The position numbers and the translations under genes are program-made. Shown here piece by piece: positions 1-12,508 of a stretch of DNA of 64,000 bases (the first letter of the stretch is position 1; every line of letters starts with the position of its first letter). The notes under the pieces were generated by a model. That model saw only the letters and a program-made list of their open reading frames with translations. It was not told the DNA's origin and searched no databases. Location: contig NC_060020.1 of NCBI RefSeq assembly GCF_021134715.1, positions 5,828,001 to 5,892,000 of the forward strand, read 5' to 3'. The stretch comes from Daphnia pulex. Lineage: Eukaryota > Arthropoda > Branchiopoda > Diplostraca > Daphniidae.

Positions 1-882
1 AATATTGTAAATGCTATTGCAATTATTCACACCGCCCTTTTTTAGTGGACAGGAAATCAGGAATGTATTTCGTGTTTCAACTTCTTAATAAACTTTTAAC
101 CGCATATAGTTCAGAAAAATTCACGATTTTGGCCGAATTCTGTTTTTTGCTAAAAGCAGTTTACTTCAACCCCGAATTTCCCGAGGAAAATTCACAAATC
201 TGGTCAAATATCATGTCAGCTCAATAACTGAGGAGTCATCGCTTAGTTCCTGTGTAGTTCCGGTACAAAAAAACAAAAAACATTATCGTTTACGACACTA
301 GATGGCGAAATGTGTTGTACTAAAATCGTTGCACCCAAAAAGTGGGTTAGCACGCCGAAAGAGTCACAAACAAAATGTTTAAATTTTAAAAAAAAGTTTC
401 GCCACAACGCTACCTAGCGGTCAAATATAGAACTGCATGCAAAATTCCCTTTTCTTGCCCCAAAACGCGAAATTTTCTTCGCTTATTCGTCAGAAGTCAG
501 AACGTGAGAAGTTGTAATGTAACGTAGGTAAATCATTTCATCTGATGAGTCAACAATCAACGTTAAGCTAGCTTCGAAAATTAATAATGATTCATAGGTA
601 AAGTGGAGTGATTTCGTCTGTAATAACTTGTCGGTGATGTGTTCTATTCCGTGTATATGTTGGATAACCTTAATGTTTTTCTTCAACTCCCAGTCAGAGT
701 AAACGTGAAAGTCATGCAACCTACCGTCAAATATTTTGTTCAAACTCATTGTATTCTACTGAATGTGTCATCAAAATGATACAGGTAAAAACCAACACTA
801 GCTTTATTTCATGCTAAAACATATATTCTTCTCATGTTTTATTAGAATTAATCTTAATTATCGGCTGTTTCTATTGAACTTG
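1..882. other. AT-rich gene-poor stretch with one weak ORF
   Basis: No recognisable gene. A minus-strand ATG-initiated frame of 88 codons runs from 749 to 483 without a stop in AT-rich DNA; its product (starts MSLNKIFDGRLHDFHVYSDW) matches no family I recognise and has no visible splice partner. It could be an exon of a lineage-specific gene or chance. The rest of the stretch shows nothing but AT-rich runs and an ACTAGATGGCG motif at 297-307, listed separately. Confidence 0.3.
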
Positions 883-885
883 CTA

Positions 886-1890
886 GATCACCGACCCCAG
901 CATGGAACAATCTCTCATTCCATCTTATAGAGAATCTTGGATAACTGATTTGTGGTTTCATGTGTATAAAAGTTCACTTGTCATGTTACTGAACTTTATT
1001 AATTGCAGTCTAATATGAATTTTTGTTTTATTTACAGGTTTCTAAATTGGCATGACTGACTATATGAGAAGTTATGTCCTTCCAAGAAAAGGACTTACAG
1101 TCAACAAGATTCCTTGTTTGCTAACCCGTTGGCTGCTACCCATGAATCTCCCTATTTTTCAACAACAAAAAAGAGGTTAAATATTGTGATCATGCTATCA
1201 TCATTGTAAGTTGTTTACATTGAATTTAGAGAAGTTGTCATACTAATAGCAATTTTAACGATTGTTTGGTTTCTTATTTAGATGTTGCCTATAAGACCAA
1301 ATGTGGGGCATCTGGTTATCCCTCCAAAATAAGGCAATGACCACACGTTCAACGCGGATCATTCGCTTTGTCATCGAACTTGACTCATTCCATCTTCTGG
1401 ATTGCTTAGGAAAGCTGATTGGTGTTACCTGTGTAACTTCATTGTCATGTCACTGAATTTAAATTTGTTTACATTTTGTTTCTTGATTTAGCCATTTAGG
1501 TAATGACCGAGAAGATGCGGCCTACATGAACATCATTCAGGCGGCCAGCATCATTCGACTACCCAAACGGCTTCTACTACCCTGCTCTCAACACAGCACG
1601 GAGTTTTACCCTTAAATTTTTGGCTGTTCGCGATGTGTGATGGCGTTTTCTTGAACGAGATGATGATTTTGGCGAGAAAAATATTGCGTGAGTAATATAC
1701 TTAAAACTGTTTAATTATTCTTTTACTTATTTTAAAAATGTTTTTTTTTTCATTTACAGGTTCTAACCTTCAGGTTCCTAAATATGAAAAGTAATGTTCT
1801 TTCAAGAAAGTCAACGAGGTCCCTTACTCCCTTGTTTGCTAACCCAATGGCTGCTACCCTTGAATCTCCCTATTTAGCTCCTTACACAGT
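886..1890. repeat. Degenerate duplicated segments with exon-like borders
   Basis: Two pairs of diverged direct repeats are visible. About 886-1015 resembles 1360-1500; both carry a shared 'attccatctt' block and later 'cattgtcatgt' or 'cttgtcatgtt' followed by a T-rich tract. About 1030-1160 resembles 1752-1885; both follow 'tttacaggtt' and share 'ccttgtttgctaaccc', 'tggctgctaccc' and 'gaatctccctattt'. The conserved blocks begin right after polypyrimidine-AG sequences that look like splice acceptors, but no long reading frame crosses them. They may be duplicated exons of a non-coding RNA, a decayed gene family, or an old transposon remnant. Confidence 0.55.
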
Positions 1891-2363
1891 CCCTCTTGAT
1901 TTGAGGTATTGCTTTTTGTCGCTACAATCTTATTGAAAATTATTGTCATCCAATTATATGTTCATTCTGCTTACAGGGTAATCCTTCGCTACTGATCATG
2001 GACTCCATTGGTGAAACTGAAAACCGACGAGAGAATGCTGTCATCCAAAACTGATAAATTGTGTAGTTAGATTAAATTACAAGTACATTTCTGGGCTCCC
2101 TTCTTTTCTGTGGCCCCATTTCCCTAACTAACCACTAACCAACGCCCGCCGGTGGTCACTCACCCGCTGTGAAACCAGGAGGAGGGGAGGGCTCTGGTTG
2201 AACGGGGACTTGGAAGGCGCATGATCCGACGAAAACTTTTAGAGGGTCATGAGTCTAACCCGGAAGCCTATTATGACTAATCGCTCCCCAGTAAAACTTG
2301 CCTCGCACTCTTCTCTCTTCTTCCATTTCCAGGTAATCTCCCTGGATCTACGCCGACACTGCA

Positions 2364-2887
2364 TGTGCGAGTTTTAGCAAGCAATCCGCCACCCAATTTG
2401 ACAAAAAGTGATAGTTTGTTTTCACGGAACTTTCGTCAGACGGTTACAAAATTTCTAATTCAACAATCTCATGTAGAAATTTGCATCTAGTCTACTGGTG
2501 CAAATTGTGATTCTTTAAGCTTGATTAATTTAGGTGATGTGTTAAAAGAGTAATTGTGGGTATAGCTAAACAATTGAACTAATCCACTTTTTCTGAATAT
2601 TTCGGTTTTAGATCACTTTGTTGTTTTTAGATTTTCTTGTGATCTATCTTCAAAATATTCTGAAAAAAGCGAATTAGTTCAATTTATTGGCTACTCACAA
2701 TTTTTTTAACACATCTCCTAAATAATCAAGCTTAAAGAATCGCAATGTGTACCAGTAGACTAGATGCAAATTTCTACATGAGATTGTTGAACTAGAAATT
2801 TTTTAACCGTGATGCAATTTCCGTGAAAACAAACTATCACTTTTTGTCAAATTAGGTGGCGGATTACTTGCTAAAAAGCCTCGCACA
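2364..2887. repeat. Long near-perfect inverted repeat (hairpin)
   Basis: Arms at about 2364-2616 and 2639-2887 are reverse complements with few mismatches and small indels, separated by a loop of about 22 bases. The outer ends read tgtgcgag...ttttagcaag on the left and the complement on the right. A transcript through this region would fold into a duplex of about 250 base pairs. I see no transposase frame and no clear target-site duplication at the ends. It could be a foldback or MITE-type element, or a hairpin-RNA locus giving siRNAs; the sequence alone does not decide. Confidence 0.85.
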
Positions 2888-3061
2888 AAAAAAATTGTCT
2901 CGAACCGGACGCTCTGTTTAATGAATTGTTTATTTTGTAAATGTTCCAATATAAAAATTTTGAGTTTTAATTTATTTGTCTGTCTGTTATTTGTTTGTGT
3001 TTATTTTAATTGATTTATTCAACAATATAATTTACATATTACAGATATTTGTGGGGAATTG

Positions 3062-3145
3062 GGGGTTTAAGGAATAGATATTGGTGGAAGTTATGGGGTT
3101 TAAGGAATGGATGTTGGTGGAAGTTATGGGGTTGGAGGAATAGAT
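3062..3145. repeat. Short tandem repeat, period about 36 bases
   Basis: About two and a half copies of a G-rich unit ('ggggtttaaggaat' followed by 'ttggtggaagttat') lie head to tail. No coding frame is associated. Minisatellite-like. Confidence 0.7.
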
Positions 3146-3342
3146 GTGGTTATATAGATGGGTATATGGATGTGATAGACAAAGGATTTCATTTCTACCT
3201 TATTAAAACAAACCACGACTTCTTCTAGTTAATGAAAATCAATTGCTCCTCCCCCAATCTCCTCCTCGCTGATTTCCCAATCGCGAAGGCGTGTTTATTA
3301 TTTGTTCAACGTAAAAATTCCCCATATTACTATTTTTTTTCA

Positions 3343-3531
3343 TTCTCAACATATAAACGATTAACTTCATCGACGCAAATAGCAATTAAACAAAATACTG
3401 TGATGTAACTTATGTAGCACAAAACCAGCGATTCAACACCAAGGAACTTTTCTGTTCCTTTTCAACATATAAACGGTTAACTGCATAGACACAAATTTGT
3501 GCACAACACCAGCAGTTCGGCACCAAGGAAC
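3343..3531. repeat. Direct repeat, two diverged copies
   Basis: Copy 1 (about 3343-3447) and copy 2 (about 3459-3531) both start 'caacatataaacg.ttaact' and end 'caccaaggaac'. The second lacks about 35 internal bases. The segment leads into the duplicated units further right and may be part of the same array. Confidence 0.65.
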
Positions 3532-3539
3532 AGCAACAG

Positions 3540-4870
3540 CATAACTCGATGCAAAAAATCTTTCACCAGTATAGGCTGCAACAACATGCCATATTGGACA
3601 GCAACATCACTGCTACCTAACATAAACCTATGACCAAAATGAAATTAATGTTTGATCAATGAAACTTTTGTATAAAATTAAAACAAAAAAATCACTTCAA
3701 ATGGAGTTCACCCAAATATTCTATGGCAACACTATCTGATAACTATAGTTAAAAAAAATTTACATGAAACTAGATTACTCATTTAAGATTTCAATACAAA
3801 TTCATTTGAAATTTGTAGTGCTCTGCAGCGAAACAAAAACATTCTTCTACAGTATCTGCCTATCTTGTTAACCAATTCCCCTTAAACAATCCATAACTCA
3901 ATTTACATTTGATCAAAGGAAAGAGCTATTGACATGATGAAATCCCCAAATGTTAAAATTAAACAATGTAAGCAATTATAGTAGTCCAAGCATGATACTT
4001 CCCAAGTTAGAACTTATAATTTTTATCAAATTACCATTTCAAGGAGTCTTCTTGCAGTTCTACTAGATGTCCAACATTTCGGCAACCACAATGCAGCATG
4101 ATCCAGCGTCAACTCAGATACGGCTGATCCCAGAAGACTTGAAGCATGGGATTCTCCCACACTCCAGAACAACATCAGCACCAAAGACTGCATGCAACAG
4201 CTCAATTTAATCACATCTTTCACTGGATGACTGCAAAACGAATCCATGCACACACTAGACTGCAACAAAGAAGCGCAGACTTCACCTGGCTATTGAAAAA
4301 CAAAAACAAGTTACAAACAAGGAACAGAATCTCATGTGACATAACAAAACGACAGAAGTATGAAGTTAAACTATACAATCTCTCAGAATTACCTTGATAA
4401 ATCTTACAAAGGAATTTGTAGTTGTCAAGTTTTCCAACTTGAAAATAAAAAAATGTAATCCACATTTCCATAATGGTCTTAACTCATAATTGCAACAGAG
4501 AAGCAAAGGGGTCTACTCTCTAGTAATTAACTAAATCTGTAGCTATCAACTATGGCAACTATCAGTTGAATACAAAATAAAACAAAAAAAAAAAAAACAC
4601 AAGATTTCCCAAGTTACAACCAATAATATCAATCAAATTACCAATTCAAGAAGTCTTCCTGCAGTTACACTTGGGATAGCAACAGCTCGATAAACTGCAT
4701 GCAGAAGCTGCAACTCAACCACGACTCGATCACACCTTTCACCAGCTCCAGCAGGCTGCAACAAATCCACATTAATGATACTACAGCCATGAAGCTCAGA
4801 CTTTGTCGTGTTCAAAATTTCTGCAACAGTTGAGCAAAGGGATCTCCATTTCCAACCTGAAAATCAACTA
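3540..4870. repeat. Tandemly duplicated exon-like non-coding units
   Basis: A unit at about 3990-4500 is repeated in diverged form at about 4600-4870. Matching blocks include 4024-4059 with 4631-4666 ('caaattacca.ttcaag') and 4187-4227 with 4694-4755 (around 'ctgcatgcaa' and 'cacctttcacc'). A weaker third copy of the second block sits near 3540-3600. On the minus strand short frames in both units end in similar peptides (TARRLLEMVI and TAGRLLELVI), but no frame is long enough to call a gene. Could be a decayed gene duplication, lncRNA exons, or transposon debris. Confidence 0.5.
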
Positions 4871-5269
4871 ATAAAAGTAAAACCTATTGCATTATTGCAG
4901 GGAGATTGATCAACAAAATTACTTTACTAGCTCTGAAGTGTTTCTGCACGAGATGAGACGTACAGCTAACAATGGCCGACATTTCGACAAAATGGACAGC
5001 AGTTTCGACCCACGTCATCACATTTGGCCAAGTGAAATTATATGCCAGATTGCCTGTAAATTCAGACAGAGACGTCAAAGATTAATTAAATTAAAGAAAT
5101 CCAAACTAGCATTACCAATTACAGTGAATGGCTGAAAATCAATTCTGTGATGAATTTTGAATACACTTTTAAGTCAAGCGTCTCGGAAACAAATGGCAAA
5201 TATTTCTTCCTCACGAAGACACTCGCGTCACCTGGCGGATGGGGGGACAATCCGCCGTTATGGCGACCG

Positions 5270-5640
5270 TAGAACTCCACCCACCGACAATAGAACCCCA
5301 ATATTTTAAATTTAAAAAATTTCTTTGTATGCGACAGTAGAACTCCAAAGACATAAGATGATAAGAACTCCTTTTTTTTAAATATTATTAAAAATACCCG
5401 ACAATAGAACTCCAGTGCCCGACAGTAGAGTAGTCTAACGTCCGAAGTTGTCAGTTCGTGTTTCAAACTTTCAACAATAGCTATCAGAAAATGTTGCCAT
5501 AGAGATAGAATATTTGGAGTGACTATTTTTAAAACAATGTAAATTAGCATTACGTATTTTTTTTTGTTGTTGCGCCTATTGCACCGTGGAGTCCACGGCG
5601 CTCTAATGTCAAAATATTCTATTGCGCCGTGGAGTTTAGC
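5270..5640. repeat. Cluster of a short motif in direct and inverted copies
   Basis: The motif 'cgaca(a/g)tagaactcca' or close variants occurs near 5282, 5331, 5396 and 5418. Its complement-like form 'ctattg(c)gccgtggagt' occurs near 5577 and 5621. This leaves direct copies on the left and inverted copies on the right of an AT-rich centre. No coding capacity is evident. Confidence 0.5.
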
Positions 5641-6451
5641 AATTAGCACACACACCGTCACGTTTAACTAAAGTAATCCTGTGTCGCAAGTCTGGGGCTC
5701 CTTATGAAGTAATTGCCGACACTCGCACATCTACCCCAATCGATAAGGACTGGAAAGCATGCTCTCCCAATAGGCCTACTACCTCCCAAGATTCACCTTG
5801 TGGCTTTAACACAGTCACTCCTACTGCGATTGCTCGTAATAGCAACGATGTCCGCTGTGATCGACCTAGTTAAAAACAAAATCGCAAAATCGTATATAAG
5901 TGTCGACCCTTTTAACCTTCAAAAAGAAAACGGGCCTGCATCGAAATGTCCAGCAACTAACAGTTACTTATGATACTTACAATGATATCTCGTTTGTGCC
6001 AGTGAGGAAAAATGAAGTGAAAAACAGTACCTCTAAAACGGAACCAAGATACCCGCAATTTTGGAATTTATTTTTTGGATTAAAAACAGATGTCACAAGA
6101 CTCACAACATTCTTTTAAAACAGGTCGGTCCTATTGGAAACTTGCGTACGCATCAAAGGATCGAATAAAAAATGTGTGGTGGCTGACCTAGAATAAGAAT
6201 AATTAGTTATGATAAGATTCCATTTCCCCTAACCTTCTGGATATCATACATAGAAGAAAAGCTACTTATTATTTGAATAAAGGGCATCAAAGAGACCCAT
6301 CAAATCCCTCACCAAACGTTAATAGCCTAGGAATTTCATGCTCTAAAACATGTCAACCCACCATTAAGATTGTTTACATACATAGTGTACACATATTAGG
6401 AGAAAAAAAACAAAACAAAGGTCGTCATTCATTCATCATTGTGAAACCGTC
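5641..6451. other. Intergenic DNA downstream of the P5B ATPase
   Basis: This stretch lies 3' of the minus-strand ATPase gene that ends at 6452. It holds only short frames without family resemblance. I see no clear gene, RNA or repeat. Confidence 0.4.
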
Positions 6452-9400
6452 TCAGGATTTTGCGCGAAATGCAGAGAACTGGATCAGAACTGAAGACAAA
6501 TCTTCCTCGTGAGGTGGTTCTCCTTCGTATTTACTGACGAGTGGCCACTGCGAGTTGGATAGCTTTTCTTCGACTTCTAGATATATTTCTTTGCGAGGTC
6601 GCAACTTCAACCACCAAGACGAATTCATCATGGCTATAAGCCCTCGATCAACCAAGAAGGCTTCGATCAGCAAACAGAGTATAACCTGTACAAAAATGTC
6701 GGTTACTCTCAATAGACAAGAGAAGGAAAGCAGTTACATGAAACTAACCTGAATTACAGAAAAGCCTATGATGACGAAACGGAAATAAAGAGGCGGCATT
6801 TCTAGTTCCACGAGTTCTTGAAAATATTCGTTTGGATTGATGAGTAAATAAAGAGAAAATCCTGTCCATAAGGCCAAAGTTGCAGTAAACCAGTAATTTT
6901 TCAAAAAAATCTCTCGGTACGGTTTGCCCTTAGAGTAAGCCAACGCTAAGAAGATGTACTGGCTAAAGGAGACCCCTACGACAGCGTAGTTTTCGGTACA
7001 AGCATACTCGGCCAATTCCGTGCCCAAGGTTCCATTCGTGATATTCATATAGGGCACGAACCAATCTTGCTGTTGCGCAACGAGCAGGCTTGTTAGCTGA
7101 ATCAGCAGAATAATTGTTGCTTGAATGACGAGTGATCCCACCGGTGGTGGAGATAGGAGAGAGGTCATTGGAGGGCGCTTGAAAAGTTTGCCCGGATAAG
7201 GTTGCGTTTGTCCAAAGAAGGCTGACAGAGAGCAAATGATGAAGAAGTCAACGTAGAGGAATTGGAAATCCGACAAATTCGTCCCGACTTCAAACAAAAT
7301 CATCACGGAGAAGAACTGAATCAATGCGTAGATAGCCATGTAGCTGAAAATGCCGAAGGAAGTGACCAAAGCGCAACGGCCCTGGCGGATTAGTTCTGGT
7401 ACGCAAGCGATACTCGGTTCTTTGCTGGTAAAAGGTGAAGCCACAGACGCTTCCGAGTCGGTGAGAGCTAATTTAATTCCAATGAAATAATTTCAAATCA
7501 AGTAATAAATTATAAAAAATATCTCACCGATTCCGGCGTGGGCTGCTTTTAGCGCACCACAGTCATTGGCTCCATCTCCGCACATTCCTGTAACAGAAAA
7601 ACAGTCACAAGATTACAAAAAAGCCTTACAGAAGTGGGACGTTTTTAGTAAACTGACCAACAAAATATCCCATTTTTTGCAACTCCTGGACTAGTTGCTG
7701 CTTTTGATCGGGAGACATCCTAGCGAAGATGGTTCCTTTAACGGTCATTAGTGGTATCACATCCGAATAGTATTGTTGAATAACCGACCAAACCTTTCCG
7801 GTTATTGCGAAATGATAATGTCCGGAATTTGTAGCCTAATGGCACAATTATTTATCTGTCATTATTTGAATCCGAAAACACTTATTTATTTTCTTACTGT
7901 ATCCACGTTTAAGATGACTTCATCGACAGTAGTTACACTTGATGGTGGTGAAGCAACTTGGTCGTCAATCTGTTTGATACTCCTCAATATAGTATGTCTC
8001 AATTTAGAATTTACCCCTCTTTACATTATGGCTTACCTGGCGAGCAACTTTTTCTGCCATTCTGTAGGTTAGGCGAGGCGGCAGTGTTGTCTCATCGAAG
8101 TTGACGATGACGATTTCATCGTTTGAACCAACCATCTCACAATCTAAAGTGAAGCGTTCGATTGGAGTTCAAAGGAAATGCTCAGTTATAAAAAAACGTT
8201 TCGTTAACCATGTTTGAATTCATGTCTTACCTCGAGCAACACTTATGGCTGTCAGTAAGTTATCACCTAGAATATTTTTACAAAAAATAATTTAGCTGGA
8301 AATTTTTACAATTTACTGCACTGTAACTTACCAGTGACCATAATAGTTCGCACATCCGCAGAGGAAAGTTCTCTTAAGACATCAGCGGTATCAGGTTTCA
8401 GTCTATTTTCCAAAACGACAAGGCCTGTTCCGTGTAAAAATTATTACGTGATTGTTCTGTATTTTTGAAAATTATTGATGAAAGCCAACAGTAAGTTTTA
8501 CCGTACCAAGAAAGGTTAGCTCATGCTCCAAATCTTCTCTTTGAACCTTTTGCAATTTGTTAATAGACTGGGACTCAACAAGGCGATGTGCAAGGGCAAT
8601 CACACGAAATCCTTGTTTAGTATACGACTCCAATAACTGATTGTAGTTTTCGGGAACTAATAACCATCCAAAATTAATTATTGCTTTTCTTTTAGAAATA
8701 GGACAATATAACTTACTAGTTTCAGACATGGATAAGGACTGGATCATTTCAGGAGATCCTTTACAAAAAAAGTGCATCTGATCATTTCCCATCTCTTTGC
8801 ATAGGACAGCCTGTGATATTGAAATATAATAGTCAGTTCGTTTGGATGTTTCAATTAACTTTGGCTGTATACCATTCTTTGAAGTGCAGAGCTGAAAGGA
8901 AATTGCCGGACAATCCCTACTTCAACCTTCTCAAACCAAATAAGTTTAAATAACGTATACAATGTAATATCACTACACAAATAAAGTTACTTTGAAAGCG
9001 CTCTCTGTTTCTTTTGGAGTCCAAGTAACAACCGTAGGACAGAGATTGTCATATTTATTAGTATCCTCCATTGACGGCTCTACCAAGCTCCATTCAGTGG
9101 ATTCAAACATCTTGATAAATAAATCATGTTTTAAAATTACCCGTTGTTTTATTTTAAATTGCAACTGTATGCTTACTTTAAGATCGAGCGGGTCCCCGTT
9201 AAGCGTTCCATCAATGATGGTTAGAGAGTGGCAAGTAGCCATTCCCTTCAGTAACAAATAAGGAAGTTCCATTTTTGGATCTTCTGTTTTTATGTGCTCC
9301 TGCAACGTAGACGTAGCCTGTGGCAATGTTGACGGCTCTTTGGAAACGATAGACATAAACCGTGAAATGAAATTAGCAATATAGAACACGAACTTTTTTT

Positions 9401-12061
9401 GAAACTATACTTGTTATTGGAGGAAGAACACGAGGACTATTTTTAATATTAGCCACTGGAACGACCCCCCATAAATCTAGACCATCTTCGGTCAAGGTTC
9501 CAGTTTTGTCGAAACACACGCAATTGATTGACCCTGACAACCAAAGCAGAGAATATTTAATAAAGGAAATTTTTAAAAATGATATAACATTTTTACCCGA
9601 CACATTGATTGCTCTCGGTGAGATACAAAAGATGTTGCGTAGTTTAAGTCGTCTTTGAGCTAAGATAATGCCGGCCGCCATAGCAGCTGGTAGTGCAGGA
9701 GGGACGCAAACAGTAATCAAATCGAAAGTGTGCATAATTACTTGCAATCCGGTATCGCCGTTTTTTATCTAAAAGTCATGAGCAGATCTTCAACAACAAG
9801 ATCATTTCTACAATTTTGTACTTATATCACCTTTTCCACAAGCGAATAGACAAAACCAATGGAAGCTAGAAAAGCCAGAAAGCCGATGAATTTATAGCTG
9901 TCCCTTTCGAATTTAAAATCCGCTGGGGGAGGATACATTATAGAAGACACAAGCGATCCTTTGGCCGTTAGAAAACCAGTTGAGGTAACAACTGCCATCA
10001 CCTGAGGTTATTTATTAGTTCGATAAAAAGATTTAACAAATATATCAACGGATCGATTACCTTTTCATCATCGTAGAAACGAGTTTGAACAACTTTTGTA
10101 CCGCTGAATAAAGTGTGTCTTGCGTGTTCTCTTGGATTATAGAAAATATCATTCCTCATCGGTAAAGGAGTTTTAGTAACAGGAACGGACTCCCCTTCAT
10201 TCGCGGGCAATCAACATTTATGTATGAATTTATAAGAAACAAGAATATCAAACACTTACCTGTGAGCATGCTTTCGTTTACGATGCAAGTACCGAAGAGA
10301 AGCACGGCATCACAATGCATTACACAACCCGCAGCTGGAATTACAATTACGTCACCTGGAACTAGCTCTTCTGTCCCGATTCTGTCGTAAGCTCCTTTTC
10401 CTCGACACACGGTAACAATGTCATCACCACGAACAGTATTTCTCAGCCTCCGCTGGTTCTATATAGGTAAAACAATGTTGAGATACAATTCTCAGATTAC
10501 ATTAGTGTTACATTAAGTGTTAAGTTAATACTTTTCTGGTTTGGGTAATCGTGATAATAATGCCAGTTATGGACATTACGGCGATGGCGGCAGCGTAGAA
10601 GTAGTACCAAATAACTATCCAGATCATGATGGATACAACTTGGAAAACGTAGAATGGATTAATCACTTCAAGCAAAAGAAGCGATAAGATGCTTCTCACT
10701 GGAACGTAAATCGTGTTTCTTCCGTACACTGCCCGTCTATGAAATGACCAGACTATACATAGCTTTCACACTTCCATTGATGAAAAAAAAATAAATCACC
10801 TTTTTTGTTGTTGAGTCGCGGAAAGTCCGGCTAAACCTTGTTGGGCATCCGGACAGTGAAGTGACGATGTTGGTATTCCTGGGCCCAGGCTTTTGAGCTT
10901 GAAAAATGCTTTTGATTTTTCATTCCATACATAACGTAACTTTTTGCAAGTAAACATACTCATTGAGTCGACCTCTAAGAGAACAAAGACTTGTTAGTTT
11001 GAATCAAGCCATAATTTTGTCAACAAAAGACGACTTGCCGTTAAACGTGCCGTCAGGATTTGGGAGCGGAAGTGACAATACTTCAGTCGATTTGTTAAAC
11101 TCTTCCAAAACGTAATCCTCTGTATGTTTCCTGTTGTTGGCGGATAATTCTTCTTGACAATCGGAAGTCCTGTAAATAATGGACGCGATAATACAAGTCA
11201 CTTCAATGTAAACACTTTTGTTTATTACAAGGCCTGAAGTGCTGACTGACGAATAATGGTTCGAATATGTATTTTTCTGTATTTCTTTTGGCATATTTCC
11301 TGTTTTTCATAAAATTCAATATACGTTTTTTTTGTAAGATTAAAAAAATCAATATTTTATTATATTAATAAATTTTTTATGACGTACCACAAGTAACACT
11401 TTTTCAGCAACTTCTAAGGGACACTTTGTGTGAGTGCAGTTCAAAAACCATTCCGGGAACCAATGATAGACCATCCGCAGAATGCCTACAGTTATGACGA
11501 TAAAAAACCAAGTAACTGTTGTCCACAAAATCGATCTACGGTAGCCTTGGATTTCCTAAAAATTAAGTATAGCCTTTCATTTGTAAACTGTATGATTTCA
11601 AAAATAGGAGAGCGACAGATTTGAATGGACTTACCATTTGGTCTTCTTCCCCTAGATTGACATATTTGACATATGAATTTCCCGACGAAGTACTCCCGCT
11701 GGCATCTTGAGTACTACTTCCGTCTGCACTGTCTGAACCTTTGTTGGAAAAATTAAGCGTCAATAGATGAGCGTACTGTTACTAATTAAAGTCCAAATGC
11801 CCAATCCCTAACTCATACATGAGATGGCACATAAAATGTTATTGGGGAACTGAGAATATCAAGGTGATAAATCACAAATACTTTAGTTAAAGGAAAACTG
11901 ATACGACCTTAACGATTAAAAAAAACTGAAAAAAAATAAACGAAGAACCTATATTCCAAACAAAATATAATTTTACCTTCATGACTAGTTTTAGAATGGT
12001 CATTGTTTCCAAAAGTGTTAACTTGGGAGCTGTTCGCTACTTGATCCGTCTGCGGGGACAT
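6452..12061 (-). CDS. ATP13A3: P5B-type transport ATPase, ATP13A2/ATP13A3-like (probable polyamine transporter)
   Basis: Twenty-four exons can be joined in phase into about 1,230 residues, close to human ATP13A3. Start ATG is at 12061 and stop at 6452-6454. Exons (descending): 12061-11977, 11738-11635, 11555-11388, 11117-11039 (left border uncertain), 10974-10800, 10736-10532, 10458-10260, 10194-10061, 10001-9831, 9768-9597, 9533-9411, 9337-9177, 9110-8991, 8926-8873, 8810-8717, 8656-8507, 8424-8332, 8266-8231, 8143-8037, 7969-7898, 7835-7658, 7587-7528, 7467-6749, 6685-6452. Visible motifs: TGES across exons 7-8, the P5B signature PPALP, the phosphorylation loop [19 protein letters not shown] and [13 protein letters not shown], followed by several C-terminal membrane segments. 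Family members sit in endo-lysosomal membranes and move polyamines; the substrate here is inferred. ATP13A2 versus ATP13A3 orthology is not settled. The exon 4 donor is GC rather than GT. Confidence 0.95.
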
Positions 12062-12508
12062 TTTTCCCACCACAGTAATATTTCCAAATTGTGAAAATGA
12101 TTACTTGTGTGAAGGAGAATGCGATAAGACTACATTGATAGAGATACACGTCAAAGAGCACGATTATTATTTGAAGTTCACTGAGCGCTTAATCTGTTGT
12201 TATTCAAATGGTATTTGTGAGTCTAGAGATTATTCTAGCCTTGTACCATTTGACTTTGATACCTGTCTACCGTGCGTTTTTTTTGCCTGTCAAAGGATGA
12301 CATGACACCTCAATCTAAGTGTCAGCAAGGAGTAAATAGGTAACAAAAATGAAATTAGAATTCTTCATTTGTAAAGATAATTTGTTTAACAAAATAAAAA
12401 TTTGATTTTCTACTGTAAGAAGATGCAAATTAAGCGATCAAAGTTTAACCGCTCGCCTGCTGGCTCAGTTAATCTAGACGTTTTATTTTACAGATCTGAT
12501 TCCGAAAT
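12062..12508. promoter_or_regulatory. Upstream region of the P5B ATPase
   Basis: About 450 bases lie between the ATPase start codon and the 3' end of the next candidate gene, also on the minus strand. No TATA box is obvious. A minus-strand AATAAA at 12482-12487 fits as the polyadenylation signal of the neighbouring candidate gene. Confidence 0.35.

Noticed and set aside
2100-2350. Possible LTR or retroelement end near the hairpin
   Set aside because: The GC-richer stretch has no polyprotein frame, no paired terminal repeat in the window and no primer-binding site that I could recognise.
4026-5135. Overlapping short frames on both strands
   Set aside because: None resembles a known protein, frames are under 90 codons, and they fall within a non-coding tandem duplication.
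5119-5661. 180-codon minus-strand frame
   Set aside because: It runs through a cluster of short repeats and AT-rich tracts, is initiated by a poorly placed codon, and has no family resemblance.
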